Shown here: positions 26,319-35,066 of the stretch, piece by piece
Position numbering within the stretch: position 1 is the first letter of the stretch
Layout: each line of letters opens with the position of its first letter
Assembly (NCBI GenBank): GCA_913056345.1
Contig: CAJXMH010000002.1
Span: 117,273 to 181,272, forward strand
Length of the DNA: 64,000 bases
Reading direction: 5' to 3'
DNA from: an uncultured Flavobacteriales bacterium
Lineage (GTDB): Bacteria > Bacteroidota > Bacteroidia > Flavobacteriales_E > Vicingaceae
Made by a program: the position numbers and the translations under genes
The notes under the pieces: generated by a model
What the model was told of the DNA's origin: nothing
The model's input: the letters and a program-made list of their open reading frames with translations, nothing else
Database searches by the model: none

Positions 26319-27542
26319 ATGAATGTAAGTAGGTATCGTTTATTGTTCAAGAAACTTTCTCTTAAATTAAAACGTGCTTCTGGAACTCCTTTAGACTTGC
26401 TTCGGTTGTTTTTTGCAGAAAAGCCCGATAGTCAAGAAAAGCAATTGATATTTGTTGGAACTGTTATGCATGCGCGTATTGCTAGGATAGCAAAATGGCT
26501 AAAAAGACATAACAAGCTAAGCGACTATAAATTTATACTAATCTGTGACCATTATCGCTATTCTAACAAATTAACAGGGGATTTATTTGATGAGGTGCAT
26601 TTGTACACAAATCAAATTTCTTTGCGATATCAATTAAAGAAAACTAAATCTAATAATTCTGTATACCATCTATTCGGTCCTCCTTATGATGCGATTAAAA
26701 TTGCGCTGAAACATATTAACTTAAGTAAGGCTTTTTTTGATTACCAAGATTTGCTAGTCAGTAATTTTGGTTTAAATCCTCCATTTGATTACATGAGGGA
26801 AGGCTTAAAAGTTGAGCAACAAGTTATAAGTTCTGTAAGAGGCATCATTTGCCACAGTTTAGAGTTACAGTCTGCAAAAAATCATTTTGGGAATTTCTCA
26901 ACCCCTTCACTTTATTTTCCAAACTATGCTGATAATGATGCTTTTATCGTACCTAAGAATAAATTTGATCAAGACAATATTCATATAGTTTATGCAGGAA
27001 GTGTTTATTCTGCTTTCAGAAATTCTGATTATTTCGGTAGTAGTCAATTGCATTGGTTGATAGAGCTATTTGAAAAACAAAAAATCCATTTTCATATTTA
27101 TCCTTCGCCCGTTAATAATCAAGAAGAATTAGTGGATTATTTTATACTAGACGAAGAATGTGAATATTTCCATTTTCATAAATCAGTTTCACAAAAAGAA
27201 TTGGGATCAACTCTTGCAAAGTATGATTTTGGTATTCTACCTTTCTTTAACTCCAAAACAAAAAGAATTATTGACAAACGGAAGTATTCAACTACACTAA
27301 AACTCTTTAATTTTATTGAATCAGGATTGCCCATAATAGTAAGTGAAGATGTCCTTTTTCAAGAATTTTTAGCACGTAAGTATAATGCTTCGATTAAAGT
27401 ATCTGAAAAAGATCTTGCTAATTTAAAAGAGGTTTTGAGTAATATAAATTACCAAAATATGACCGAAGAAATTAAAAAAAGAAGGGAAGAACTGAGCTTA
27501 CAAACTCATATTTCCAGTTTGGTTAATTTTTATTTTGATTGA
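26319..27542 (+). CDS. Glycosyltransferase-like protein (GT4 fold, unassigned)
   Basis: 407 residues. I do not recognise a precise family. 'LIFVGTVMHARIARIAKWLKRHNKL' and 'GIICHSLELQSAKNHFGNFSTPSLYFPNYAD' followed by 'IHIVYAGSVYSAF' and 'LKLFNFIESGLPIIVSED' look like the two Rossmann halves and the donor-site helix of a GT-B enzyme. The reading frame is noticeably AT-rich compared with the preceding genes, like the two acyltransferase genes that follow. It lies at the start of the polysaccharide cluster proper. Confidence 0.78.
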   Translation: MNVSRYRLLFKKLSLKLKRASGTPLDLLRLFFAEKPDSQEKQLIFVGTVMHARIARIAKWLKRHNKLSDYKFILICDHYRYSNKLTGDLFDEVHLYTNQISLRYQLKKTKSNNSVYHLFGPPYDAIKIALKHINLSKAFFDYQDLLVSNFGLNPPFDYMREGLKVEQQVISSVRGIICHSLELQSAKNHFGNFSTPSLYFPNYADNDAFIVPKNKFDQDNIHIVYAGSVYSAFRNSDYFGSSQLHWLIELFEKQKIHFHIYPSPVNNQEELVDYFILDEECEYFHFHKSVSQKELGSTLAKYDFGILPFFNSKTKRIIDKRKYSTTLKLFNFIESGLPIIVSEDVLFQEFLARKYNASIKVSEKDLANLKEVLSNINYQNMTEEIKKRREELSLQTHISSLVNFYFD

Positions 27543-27599
27543 TTTAAATCAAACTACATTTAAAGCATGCAATTTGCTTCTTAAGTGTAATTTTATCTT

Positions 27600-28547
27600 T
27601 TGCAATCATCAATAGTGAGAGTCAGTTTACATCAAATAGAAGAGTTTTTAAACAGAGCATCCATTCAATATGAATTAAGGAATCCTCGTCACCTTGAAGA
27701 CCTTAAGCCTGCTAACTTTTTAAATAAAATCGAGCACGGGTTTTACCATGTCTCTTCAGGATATAATGGTTCTTTAAACGGTATTAACAATAGCGTAATC
27801 ATTACTGAGAAGTGGCTCGATACAGAAAATGTTGAAATTTTAGTAGAGCAAGCCCAGCTGACCCATTACAAAGTGTTGAGCTTATTCGAAGAAAACATTC
27901 CACATGAAATTCATCCCACTGCAATAATTGACAAGAATGCTATTATAGGTAAAAATGTAAATATTGGAGCGTATTCAGTAATTGGAGATTGTGTAATTGA
28001 AGATAATGTCAATATACAAAAGCACGTTATTTTAGAAAGTAAAGTAATTATTAAGCAAGGATCCTTTATTGACAGTAATTCCTGTCTAGGACAAAAAGGA
28101 CTTGTTTGGATATGGGATAAAGATGGTAAGCGTATCAATCAGCCCCAATTAGGAGGTGTGATTATAGAAGAAGATGTTCATTTAAGCACTGATGTTACAA
28201 TAGTTAGAGGTTCGCTTTCTGAATATACAAGAGTTGGAAGAGGTTCAGTCTTAGCTCATGGTACAAAAATTGGTCATGGTGCAAATATTGGCAAGGAAGT
28301 TCATATGGCAAATAATGTTAGTCTTGCAGGTAATACTAAAATTGGAGACCGATGCTATTTAGGAAGTGGAAGCGTTATTCCTTCTAATATTACTTTACCA
28401 AGAAATACAATTGTAGGAGCCAGCGCCATGGTGACCAAAAATTATCAAGAAGAGTATTGTACTTTGGTTGGTGTTCCTGCAAAAATATTATACAAAGAAA
28501 ACTACAACAAAAAGGGAAGAGGTACACCAACCCCATTTAAAGATTGA
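27600..28547 (+). CDS. LpxD-like left-handed beta-helix N-acyltransferase
   Basis: 315 residues starting with TTG at 27600; an in-frame stop at 27588-27590 limits the choice of start. Residues 1-100 resemble the LpxD N-terminal uridine-binding domain, then hexapeptide repeats build a left-handed beta-helix ('AIIGKNVNIGAYSVIGDCVIEDNVNI'-type turns). 'PQLGGVIIEEDVHLSTDVTIVRG' and 'LAHGTKIGHGANIGKEVHMANNVSLAG' closely follow LpxD, including the catalytic-type His. As it is in a glycan cluster and not near lipid A genes, it probably acylates an amino group on a nucleotide sugar rather than being the housekeeping LpxD. Confidence 0.85.
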   Translation: MQSSIVRVSLHQIEEFLNRASIQYELRNPRHLEDLKPANFLNKIEHGFYHVSSGYNGSLNGINNSVIITEKWLDTENVEILVEQAQLTHYKVLSLFEENIPHEIHPTAIIDKNAIIGKNVNIGAYSVIGDCVIEDNVNIQKHVILESKVIIKQGSFIDSNSCLGQKGLVWIWDKDGKRINQPQLGGVIIEEDVHLSTDVTIVRGSLSEYTRVGRGSVLAHGTKIGHGANIGKEVHMANNVSLAGNTKIGDRCYLGSGSVIPSNITLPRNTIVGASAMVTKNYQEEYCTLVGVPAKILYKENYNKKGRGTPTPFKD

Positions 28548-28552
28548 ATATT

Positions 28553-29098
28553 ATGAGCAATAGTTATATATCAGAAGATGCAAAAATTGGTAAAAATGTT
28601 AAAATAGGACATTTCTGCGTTATTGAAGCTGGAGTAGTAATAGAGGATGATGTCGTTATAGAACACCATTGTGTATTCAATAAAGGCGTGGTAATTAAAA
28701 AAGGAACGCTTGTTAAAAGCTATGTAGAGCTAAGAGAGAATACTATTATTGGTGAGAAGTGCTACGTAGATTCAAGAGTAGCTAGTTCTGGGCAGTGTGA
28801 AGTTGAGAATAATGTTGTTTTACGATATGGAACTATTCTGGCTAGAGGAGTTAGGGTCGGGGAAGGTTCGTATTTGTGCCCAAGAGTTATGACCAATAAT
28901 CTTGATGACTCTCAAAAGTCTGTTGGAGGTGCTAAGATTGGTAAAAACTGCTTTATTGGAACTCATTCAGTGTTACAATATGGAATAAATATAGGGGACA
29001 ACGTGACAGTTGGATCTATGGCTTTTGTGAATAAAGATTGTGAGCCTAATTTAACCCTAGTTGGAATTCCTGCTAAACGATTAGACTTAAAAAAATAA
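28553..29098 (+). CDS. Hexapeptide-repeat (LbH) acyltransferase
   Basis: 182 residues from ATG 28553; an upstream TTG at 28544 overlaps the previous stop and is less likely. It consists almost entirely of hexapeptide turns ('AKIGKNVKIGHFCVIEAGVVIEDDVVI', 'KIGKNCFIGTHSVLQYGINIG') and ends 'LVGIPAKRLDLKK', the usual C-terminal cap of sugar O- or N-acetyltransferases. It likely modifies a sugar precursor. It follows the LpxD-like gene at 5 bp and precedes the epimerase at 4 bp. Confidence 0.85.
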   Translation: MSNSYISEDAKIGKNVKIGHFCVIEAGVVIEDDVVIEHHCVFNKGVVIKKGTLVKSYVELRENTIIGEKCYVDSRVASSGQCEVENNVVLRYGTILARGVRVGEGSYLCPRVMTNNLDDSQKSVGGAKIGKNCFIGTHSVLQYGINIGDNVTVGSMAFVNKDCEPNLTLVGIPAKRLDLKK

Positions 29099-29102
29099 AC
29101 CC

Positions 29103-30083
29103 ATGAAAAACATTTTCATCACCGGAGGAGCCGGATACGTAGGTGCTATTTTAGTACCTAAATTATTAGATAAAGGGTATCATGTAACTGTCATCGATTT
29201 AATGATCTACGGAGAGGACGTGCTTCCACAACACGAGAATTTGAATGCAGTGAAAGGAGATATCCGTGACCTAGAATTGATGAAAAAGCTTATTCCTGGT
29301 CATGATGCGGTAGTTCACTTAGCTTGTATTTCCAACGATCCTAGTTTTGAATTAAACCCTGATTTGGGTAAGTCGATCAACCTAGACCCTTTTGAGCCTA
29401 TGGTTCAAATTGCTAAAGAAAATGGTGTGCAGCGTTTTATTTACGCCTCATCATCTTCTGTTTATGGTATTAAAGATGAGCCTCAGGTAACGGAAGATAT
29501 GAAGCTTGAGCCATTAACAGACTATTCAAAGTTTAAAGCAGAATGCGAACAGATCTTAAAAAAGTATGAGTCTGACGACTTTACTTGCTTAACTATTCGT
29601 CCGGCTACGGTTTGTGGCTACTCTCCACGCTTAAGGCTAGACCTTACGGTTAACATTTTGACCAATTTTGCAGTGAACAAAGGGTTCATTAAAGTTTTTG
29701 GTGGAGAGCAAAAGCGGCCAAATATCCACATTCAAGACATGACAGATCTTTATTGTGAGCTGCTAGTAATGCCACATGAAAAGATTCATGGTAAGATTTT
29801 CAATGCAGGTTATGAAAATTTTAAAGTCAAAGAAATTGCCCAAATGGTGAAAAATGTCATTGGTGATCAGGTTGATATCAAAACGGAACCTACAAATGAC
29901 AACCGTTCCTACCATGTTTCATCTGAAAAGATCAAGCAAGAATTGGGCTTTGTCCCGCAACATAGCATAGAAGATGCTGTTAGAGACTTGAAGGAAGCTT
30001 TTGACAAAGGGGTGATCAAGGACTCTTTTGAAAATGAAAAATACTTCAATGTAAAATTGATGCAAAATATTGAATTGACTTAA
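29103..30083 (+). CDS. NAD-dependent sugar epimerase/dehydratase (extended SDR)
   Basis: 326 residues. 'FITGGAGYVGAIL' (G-G-A-G-Y-V-G, residues 8-14) binds NAD; 'IYASSSSVYG' supplies the Ser and 'TDYSKFKAE' gives the catalytic Y141-x3-K145. It belongs to the group that modifies nucleotide sugars. The stop overlaps the next gene's start (TAATG), so translation is coupled to the aminotransferase, which suggests that its product is that enzyme's ketosugar substrate. Confidence 0.92.
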   Translation: MKNIFITGGAGYVGAILVPKLLDKGYHVTVIDLMIYGEDVLPQHENLNAVKGDIRDLELMKKLIPGHDAVVHLACISNDPSFELNPDLGKSINLDPFEPMVQIAKENGVQRFIYASSSSVYGIKDEPQVTEDMKLEPLTDYSKFKAECEQILKKYESDDFTCLTIRPATVCGYSPRLRLDLTVNILTNFAVNKGFIKVFGGEQKRPNIHIQDMTDLYCELLVMPHEKIHGKIFNAGYENFKVKEIAQMVKNVIGDQVDIKTEPTNDNRSYHVSSEKIKQELGFVPQHSIEDAVRDLKEAFDKGVIKDSFENEKYFNVKLMQNIELT

Positions 30084-31180
30084 TGAAAGTACCCTACATA
30101 AATCTTGGACTTCAGTACCAAAAAGACAAATCAGAAATCTTAAAAAAGGTAGAGTCGGTTATTGACTCAGGCATGTTCATATTGGGCGATGAGGTGTCTC
30201 AATTTGAGCAAACATTTGCAAAGATCTGCGATGCTAAATACGCTGTGGGTGTTGCGAATGGTACCGATGCACTAGTTTTAGCGCTAAAGTCTGTTGGCGT
30301 TGGAGCAGGAGATGAGGTAATCACCGCAGCCAACTCTTATTTAGCATCTGCCTCTTCTATTGCACTGGCAGGAGCAAAAATCGTTTTTGCTGATGTGCGT
30401 GACGATTTTAACCTAGACCCGGAGTCAATCAAGGCTAAGATTACCGATAAGACCAAGGCCATTATTGCGGTTCACCTAACCGGTAGACCTGCAGAAATGG
30501 ATACCATTAATGAAATCGCCTGTCAGCATGGGATTTATGTAATCGAAGATTCTGCGCAAGCTGTAGGAGCTAAATACAAAGGCAAGGGCACAGGAAGCTG
30601 GGGTATGCTAGGTTGTTTTAGTCTGCATCCACTAAAAAACCTTGCAGCCGCAGGTGATGCCGGAATGGTGACCACCAATGACGAAAAAACCTATCAGTGG
30701 TTGCTAAAAGCACGAACGCACGGACATAAAAACCGTGATGAGTGTGAGTTTTGGAGCATGAATTCACGCTTAGATGCTTTGCAGGCTGCCATTTTAAATG
30801 TAAAAGTGAAACGCTTAGCTGAGCAAACAGAAAGAAGAAGAGCCATTGCAGCAAAATACCATGAGGCTTTTAGAGATTTCGTAACAGTGCCTGAAGACGG
30901 AGAAAACGAATATTCAGTTTTTCATACCTACATTATTCAAACAGATCGCAGAGATGAATTGCAAGCCTTTTTAAAAGAAAAGGGGATTGATTCGAAAATA
31001 CACTATCCAATTGCCATTCATCAGCAAGAGGCTTTTACTTCTAAAAATCAGCCAGTAACTGACTTGAAAAAAACCGATGAGCAAGTTAAGCGGATTTTAA
31101 CCTTGCCGGTTTACCCTGAATTAACCGACGAGCAAGTTGATTATGTGATTCAGCAAGTAAAGGCTTTCTTTGCAGCATGA
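30083..31180 (+). CDS. DegT/DnrJ/EryC1/StrS family sugar aminotransferase
   Basis: 365 residues. The PLP pocket is visible: 'VANGTDALVLAL', Asp in 'VIEDSAQA' (D156) and the Schiff-base Lys in 'CFSLHPLKNLAAAGDAG' (K185). It transfers an amino group from glutamate to a nucleotide ketosugar, a typical step in making amino sugars for O-antigen or capsule. Overlaps both neighbours by 1 and 4 bp. Confidence 0.94.
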   Translation: MKVPYINLGLQYQKDKSEILKKVESVIDSGMFILGDEVSQFEQTFAKICDAKYAVGVANGTDALVLALKSVGVGAGDEVITAANSYLASASSIALAGAKIVFADVRDDFNLDPESIKAKITDKTKAIIAVHLTGRPAEMDTINEIACQHGIYVIEDSAQAVGAKYKGKGTGSWGMLGCFSLHPLKNLAAAGDAGMVTTNDEKTYQWLLKARTHGHKNRDECEFWSMNSRLDALQAAILNVKVKRLAEQTERRRAIAAKYHEAFRDFVTVPEDGENEYSVFHTYIIQTDRRDELQAFLKEKGIDSKIHYPIAIHQQEAFTSKNQPVTDLKKTDEQVKRILTLPVYPELTDEQVDYVIQQVKAFFAA

Positions 31181-31941
31181 ATTGGTTAAAGAAGAACCTC
31201 AAGTTTGCAGCTCTTATTTTCAATACATTAAGGGTGAGGTTGTTGTCTGTCTTGCTTCCTGGTGAATGTTATGTTCAGGAACTGCCTGAGAAGTTGCTGG
31301 AAAATGACTATGCTCAATTTCGAAAAGATTTTAAACGAAATCGAAAGTTTTTGAGCTGGACTCTGAGTGACCCTAACCGAATAGCCATGTTTCACCTCTT
31401 AATGCGAAAGCTAGAGAGCTTAAGTGGTGATATGGCTGAATTGGGGACTTACCAAGGGAAGGCAGCAAGAATTTTTTTCAGCTATTTAAAACAAAATGAA
31501 AAGCTTTTCATCTTTGACACTTTTGAAGGTTTTGCAAGCCAAGATGTGCAAGCCGAGAAAGGCATTGGAGTTGACACCAAAACTGGCCATTTTTCGAACA
31601 CAGGAATTGAGCTTGTTAATCAAGAAATAACCGGCAAAAAAGCAGGAGATGAAAGACTCATAACTCGAAAAGGTTATTTTCCTGATACCTTTGAAGGCTT
31701 GGAGAATACAGCTTATAAATTCGTTCACTTAGACGCTGACCTTTATAACCCTATAAAAGCTGGTCTTGAAAAGTTTTATCCAAGATTGGTAAAGGGTGGG
31801 TATTTGTTAGTCCACGATTATGGGGGTGAATATGAAGGAACAAAGAAAGCAGTGGATGAATTTTTATCAGAAACTAACGCATTGATGATTCCTATGTATG
31901 ATAAGGTTGGAAGTGCATTAATTATTAAAACAGAAGCATGA
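31177..31941 (+). CDS. TylF/MycF-type methyltransferase
   Basis: 254 residues. 'DMAELGTYQGKAARIFFSYLK' is the SAM-binding glycine-rich loop, 'LFIFDTFEGFAS' the acidic ribose-binding strand, and 'HLDADLYNPIKAGLEKFYPRLVKGGYLLVHDYG' carries the metal-binding D-x-D of the TylF (macrocin O-methyltransferase) family. It probably O-methylates a sugar of the glycan. Overlaps both neighbours by 4 bp (ATGA). Confidence 0.9.
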   Translation: MNWLKKNLKFAALIFNTLRVRLLSVLLPGECYVQELPEKLLENDYAQFRKDFKRNRKFLSWTLSDPNRIAMFHLLMRKLESLSGDMAELGTYQGKAARIFFSYLKQNEKLFIFDTFEGFASQDVQAEKGIGVDTKTGHFSNTGIELVNQEITGKKAGDERLITRKGYFPDTFEGLENTAYKFVHLDADLYNPIKAGLEKFYPRLVKGGYLLVHDYGGEYEGTKKAVDEFLSETNALMIPMYDKVGSALIIKTEA

Positions 31942-32924
31942 AAATATTAGTTACCGGAGGTTGCGGCTTTATTGGAAGTCATATGGTAGACCGTTTATTA
32001 AAGGATGGACACGAAGTAGTAGTGATTGATAATTGCTCTACCGGAAGATTGGAAAACCTCGCACATCAAAAAGATAATGATCGGTTAGCAGTTCATGTTT
32101 GTGACATTGCTGAATACGAAGAGATCGAAGCACATTTTGAAGGAGTAGAACGTGTTTTTCATATTGCAGCCCTAGCAGATATTGTTCCTTCCATCCAAAT
32201 GCCCCAAAAATACCACCGGTCTAATGTTGATGGAACTATTAACGTATTAGAAGCTTCGCGTAAACATGGAATCAAGAGATTGATCTATGCAGCTTCTTCT
32301 TCTTGCTATGGTATTCCTGAGCAATATCCCACCCCTGAAGACACGCCAATTGATCCGCAGTATCCTTATGCCTTAACCAAGTACTTGGGTGAAGAATATG
32401 TGATGCATTGGCACAAGATCTACAATATGGGAGTGACTTCGATGCGCTTTTTTAATGTCTATGGTCCACGTTCAAGAACAAGCGGAACCTATGGCGCTGT
32501 TTTTGGCGTATTCTTAGCGCAAAAATTAGCAGGAAAGCCATACACCATAGTGGGTGATGGAACTCAAACACGTGACTTTACCTTTGTAACGGATGTTGTA
32601 GATGCCTGTGTTACCGCTTCAGAGTCTGAGGCAGCAATCGGTGAGATCTTTAATGTAGGAAGCAACAACCACTACTCAGTGAATCGCTTGGTGGAATTGT
32701 TAGGAGGGGAGAAAACCTATATTCCGAAACGACCAGGTGAGCCCGATTGCACCTTTGCAGACACTACCAAGATTCAAGAAGTTTTAGGCTGGAATCCAAG
32801 CGTGAGCTTTGAAGAAGGTGTACAAGAAATGCTGAATAACATTGATTATTGGAAAGAGGCACCCGTATGGGACTCTGATTCGATCAAAGATGCCACCAAA
32901 GACTGGTTCAAATATTTGAAATAG
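31938..32924 (+). CDS. NAD-dependent epimerase/dehydratase (UDP-sugar 4-epimerase-like)
   Basis: 328 residues. 'ILVTGGCGFIGSHMVDRL' is the NAD loop, 'AASSSCYG' supplies Ser and 'YPYALTKYLGEEYV' the catalytic Y144-x3-K148. 'MRFFNVYGPRS' and 'VGDGTQTRDFTFVTDVVDA' are hallmarks of the UDP-glucose/glucuronate epimerase group. It should interconvert a nucleotide sugar for the glycan. A separate galE lies at 39216-40226. The C-terminal tail 'DSDSIKDATKDWFKYL' is typical of cluster-encoded epimerases. Confidence 0.92.
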   Translation: MKILVTGGCGFIGSHMVDRLLKDGHEVVVIDNCSTGRLENLAHQKDNDRLAVHVCDIAEYEEIEAHFEGVERVFHIAALADIVPSIQMPQKYHRSNVDGTINVLEASRKHGIKRLIYAASSSCYGIPEQYPTPEDTPIDPQYPYALTKYLGEEYVMHWHKIYNMGVTSMRFFNVYGPRSRTSGTYGAVFGVFLAQKLAGKPYTIVGDGTQTRDFTFVTDVVDACVTASESEAAIGEIFNVGSNNHYSVNRLVELLGGEKTYIPKRPGEPDCTFADTTKIQEVLGWNPSVSFEEGVQEMLNNIDYWKEAPVWDSDSIKDATKDWFKYLK

Positions 32925-32977
32925 GCTGTTTAGGCTAGATTTACGACTTTTGCGCATTCACTAAAATTTAGATCCTA

Positions 32978-34504
32978 GTGCGGAATAAGATTATTAATTT
33001 GAAGGAAGCCCAATTACACTTAAAGGGCTTAAAGGATGAGGGTAAAAGAATTGTGCATTGTCATGGTTGCTTTGATTTGCTGCACCACGGACACATTAAG
33101 CACTTTGAGGCTGCTAAGGAGTTTGGTGATATTCTAGTGGTTACCGTAACTGAAGACCAATATGTAAATAAAGGCCCTGATCGTCCTTTTTTCAACCATG
33201 ATGTAAGGGCACACAATTTAGCAGCATTGGAAATCGTAGATTTTGTTGGAGTTAACTATGCTCCAACTGCTATTCCTGCGATCGAAGCTATTCAGCCTAA
33301 TTTTTACATTAAGGGACAAGATTATAAAGAAGCTAGTCAAGATGTTACAGGTGGAATTATCAAAGAGAAAGAAGCAGTTGAGCAAGTTGGAGGTGAGCTT
33401 GCTTTCACAGAGGAAATTCAGTTTAGTTCTTCAAACCTGATCAATCAATTTTTTGACCGAAAGGATGAGGATGCAAAACAATTCTTGGATGGGGTAAAGG
33501 CTAAATATTCTAACGAACATTTTACTCAAATCTTTGACAAGATCTCTTCACAAAGGGTTCTAGTTGTTGGGGATATCATTTTAGATGAATATCAGTTCGT
33601 GAAGCCGGTCGGAAAGGCTTCGAAATCACCTACCATTACTGCCATTCAAGGTAAAACTGAACTGTATGCTGGCGGAGTATTGGCTGTGGCTAATCATATA
33701 GCTGATTTCGTAGATGAAGTAATTCTTGTTGCCACGCATGGCAAGAATAGACAAGCTGATTACAAGGAATTTATCAAAAGCAACCTGCATCCTAAAGTCA
33801 AATGGATTCCTGTGGAAACACCAAACAGACCAACAGTCTTGAAATCTCGTATTGTTGATCGTGTGTTCCGGCACAAGCTTTTTGAAGTGATGGAAATTAA
33901 GGACAAACCCATCTCTGAAGAAACTGAAAAGTTGCTTGTTCAAAGTATAGAAGAAAATATAAATGGTGTTGATCTCTGCTTGGTAGCAGATTTTGGGCAC
34001 GGTGTTTTAAGTCCGGGAGTGGTGAACACGCTTGAATCAAACGACACTTACTTAGCAGTAAATGCTCAAACGAATAGTGCAAACCTTGGTTATAATCTAT
34101 TAACCAAGTACAAGGCCTGCGATTACTTCTCAATTGATAAGGCAGAAGCTCATTTAGCTTTACATGATAAATTCGGCGATATTCAACAGATTCAGCAGGA
34201 GCTTAACAGGCTAACAGATAGTAAGCTTTCTTCGATCACCCTTGGGGTAAATGGTACCTCCGTAATGACGTCTTTAGGGGAACGCGTTAGCGCACCAATT
34301 TTCAATACCGATGTAGTGGATACCATTGGAGCCGGCGATGCCTATCTTTCGATCACTTCACTTTTAGCAAAAAATAAGTGTTCAAAAGAAGAAATAGCTT
34401 TTGTAGGCAATGCTGTTGGGGCAATGGCGGTTAAGATCATCGGGAATAAATCTTACATTAGACGAACTGATCTTTTAAAATACATTAAAACCCTCTTAGC
34501 TTAA
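32978..34504 (+). CDS. Bifunctional nucleotidyltransferase-PfkB sugar kinase (HldE-like, reversed order)
   Basis: 508 residues, GTG start at 32978. Residues 25-150 form a nucleotidyltransferase: 'HGCFDLLHHGHIKHFEAAKEFGD' with the H-x-G-H loop (HHGH 36-39) and 'FSSSNLINQF'. From about 190 a PfkB kinase follows: 'VLVVGDIILDEYQF' and 'DTIGAGDAYLS', whose D454 is the catalytic base. In E. coli HldE the kinase is N-terminal and the nucleotidyltransferase C-terminal, so the order here is swapped. With the GmhA-like isomerase next door it probably makes a nucleotide-activated heptose or related sugar. Confidence 0.9.
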   Translation: MRNKIINLKEAQLHLKGLKDEGKRIVHCHGCFDLLHHGHIKHFEAAKEFGDILVVTVTEDQYVNKGPDRPFFNHDVRAHNLAALEIVDFVGVNYAPTAIPAIEAIQPNFYIKGQDYKEASQDVTGGIIKEKEAVEQVGGELAFTEEIQFSSSNLINQFFDRKDEDAKQFLDGVKAKYSNEHFTQIFDKISSQRVLVVGDIILDEYQFVKPVGKASKSPTITAIQGKTELYAGGVLAVANHIADFVDEVILVATHGKNRQADYKEFIKSNLHPKVKWIPVETPNRPTVLKSRIVDRVFRHKLFEVMEIKDKPISEETEKLLVQSIEENINGVDLCLVADFGHGVLSPGVVNTLESNDTYLAVNAQTNSANLGYNLLTKYKACDYFSIDKAEAHLALHDKFGDIQQIQQELNRLTDSKLSSITLGVNGTSVMTSLGERVSAPIFNTDVVDTIGAGDAYLSITSLLAKNKCSKEEIAFVGNAVGAMAVKIIGNKSYIRRTDLLKYIKTLLA

Positions 34505-34508
34505 AACC

Positions 34509-35063
34509 ATGTTTTCAACCTATTTACAATCATTTACTCGAGTGCTTGAACAAACCAAAGCCTCCCACTTAGAAAGGACTATGGATTTGGATCAAGCTTT
34601 TCAAAAGCTTGTTGAGGAATTTGTAAGTAGAAAGAAACAGCAAACCGTTTACTTAATAGGTAACGGTGGTAGCAGTGGGATTGTGTCGCATTCTGCAGTA
34701 GATTTTGTGAATGCATGCGGCTATCGTGCTCAAGCCTTAACGGATAACAGCATGCTGACTTGCATGGCTAATGACTATGGTTATGAAAATGTTTTTGCTC
34801 AACCCTTTAAAACCCTTATTCAGGCAAATGATGTGGTTGTAGCGGTGAGTAGCTCAGGCACTTCCAAAAATATTGTAAATGCCTGCAAAGAGGCGAAACA
34901 AAAAGGCGCTTTTATTTTAACGTTTTCTGGCTTTAAAACCGATAATGACCTCCGACAGCTAGGTGATTACAACCTTTGGGTGGATAGCATGGATTATGGG
35001 CAAGTTGAGATAGGCCATGCTTTGCTACTGCATTATTTAACCGATCAACTATCAAATCAATAA
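34509..35063 (+). CDS. SIS domain (GmhA-like) sugar isomerase
   Basis: 184 residues. 'VYLIGNGGSSGIVSHSAVDFVNACG' and 'VVVAVSSSGTSKNIVNACKEAK' are the two phosphosugar-binding Ser/Gly loops of the SIS fold. Size and motifs match phosphoheptose isomerase GmhA (sedoheptulose-7-phosphate to heptose-7-phosphate). Placed 4 bp after the nucleotidyltransferase-kinase fusion, it most likely supplies that enzyme's substrate. GmhB or an epimerase partner is not in the window. Confidence 0.9.
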   Translation: MFSTYLQSFTRVLEQTKASHLERTMDLDQAFQKLVEEFVSRKKQQTVYLIGNGGSSGIVSHSAVDFVNACGYRAQALTDNSMLTCMANDYGYENVFAQPFKTLIQANDVVVAVSSSGTSKNIVNACKEAKQKGAFILTFSGFKTDNDLRQLGDYNLWVDSMDYGQVEIGHALLLHYLTDQLSNQ

Positions 35064-35066
35064 CCT

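Noticed and set aside
32925..32977. Promoter GACTTTTG before the nucleotidyltransferase-kinase gene
   Set aside because: One mismatch to TAnnTTTG and the nearest TTG is 26 nt away, so support is too weak.
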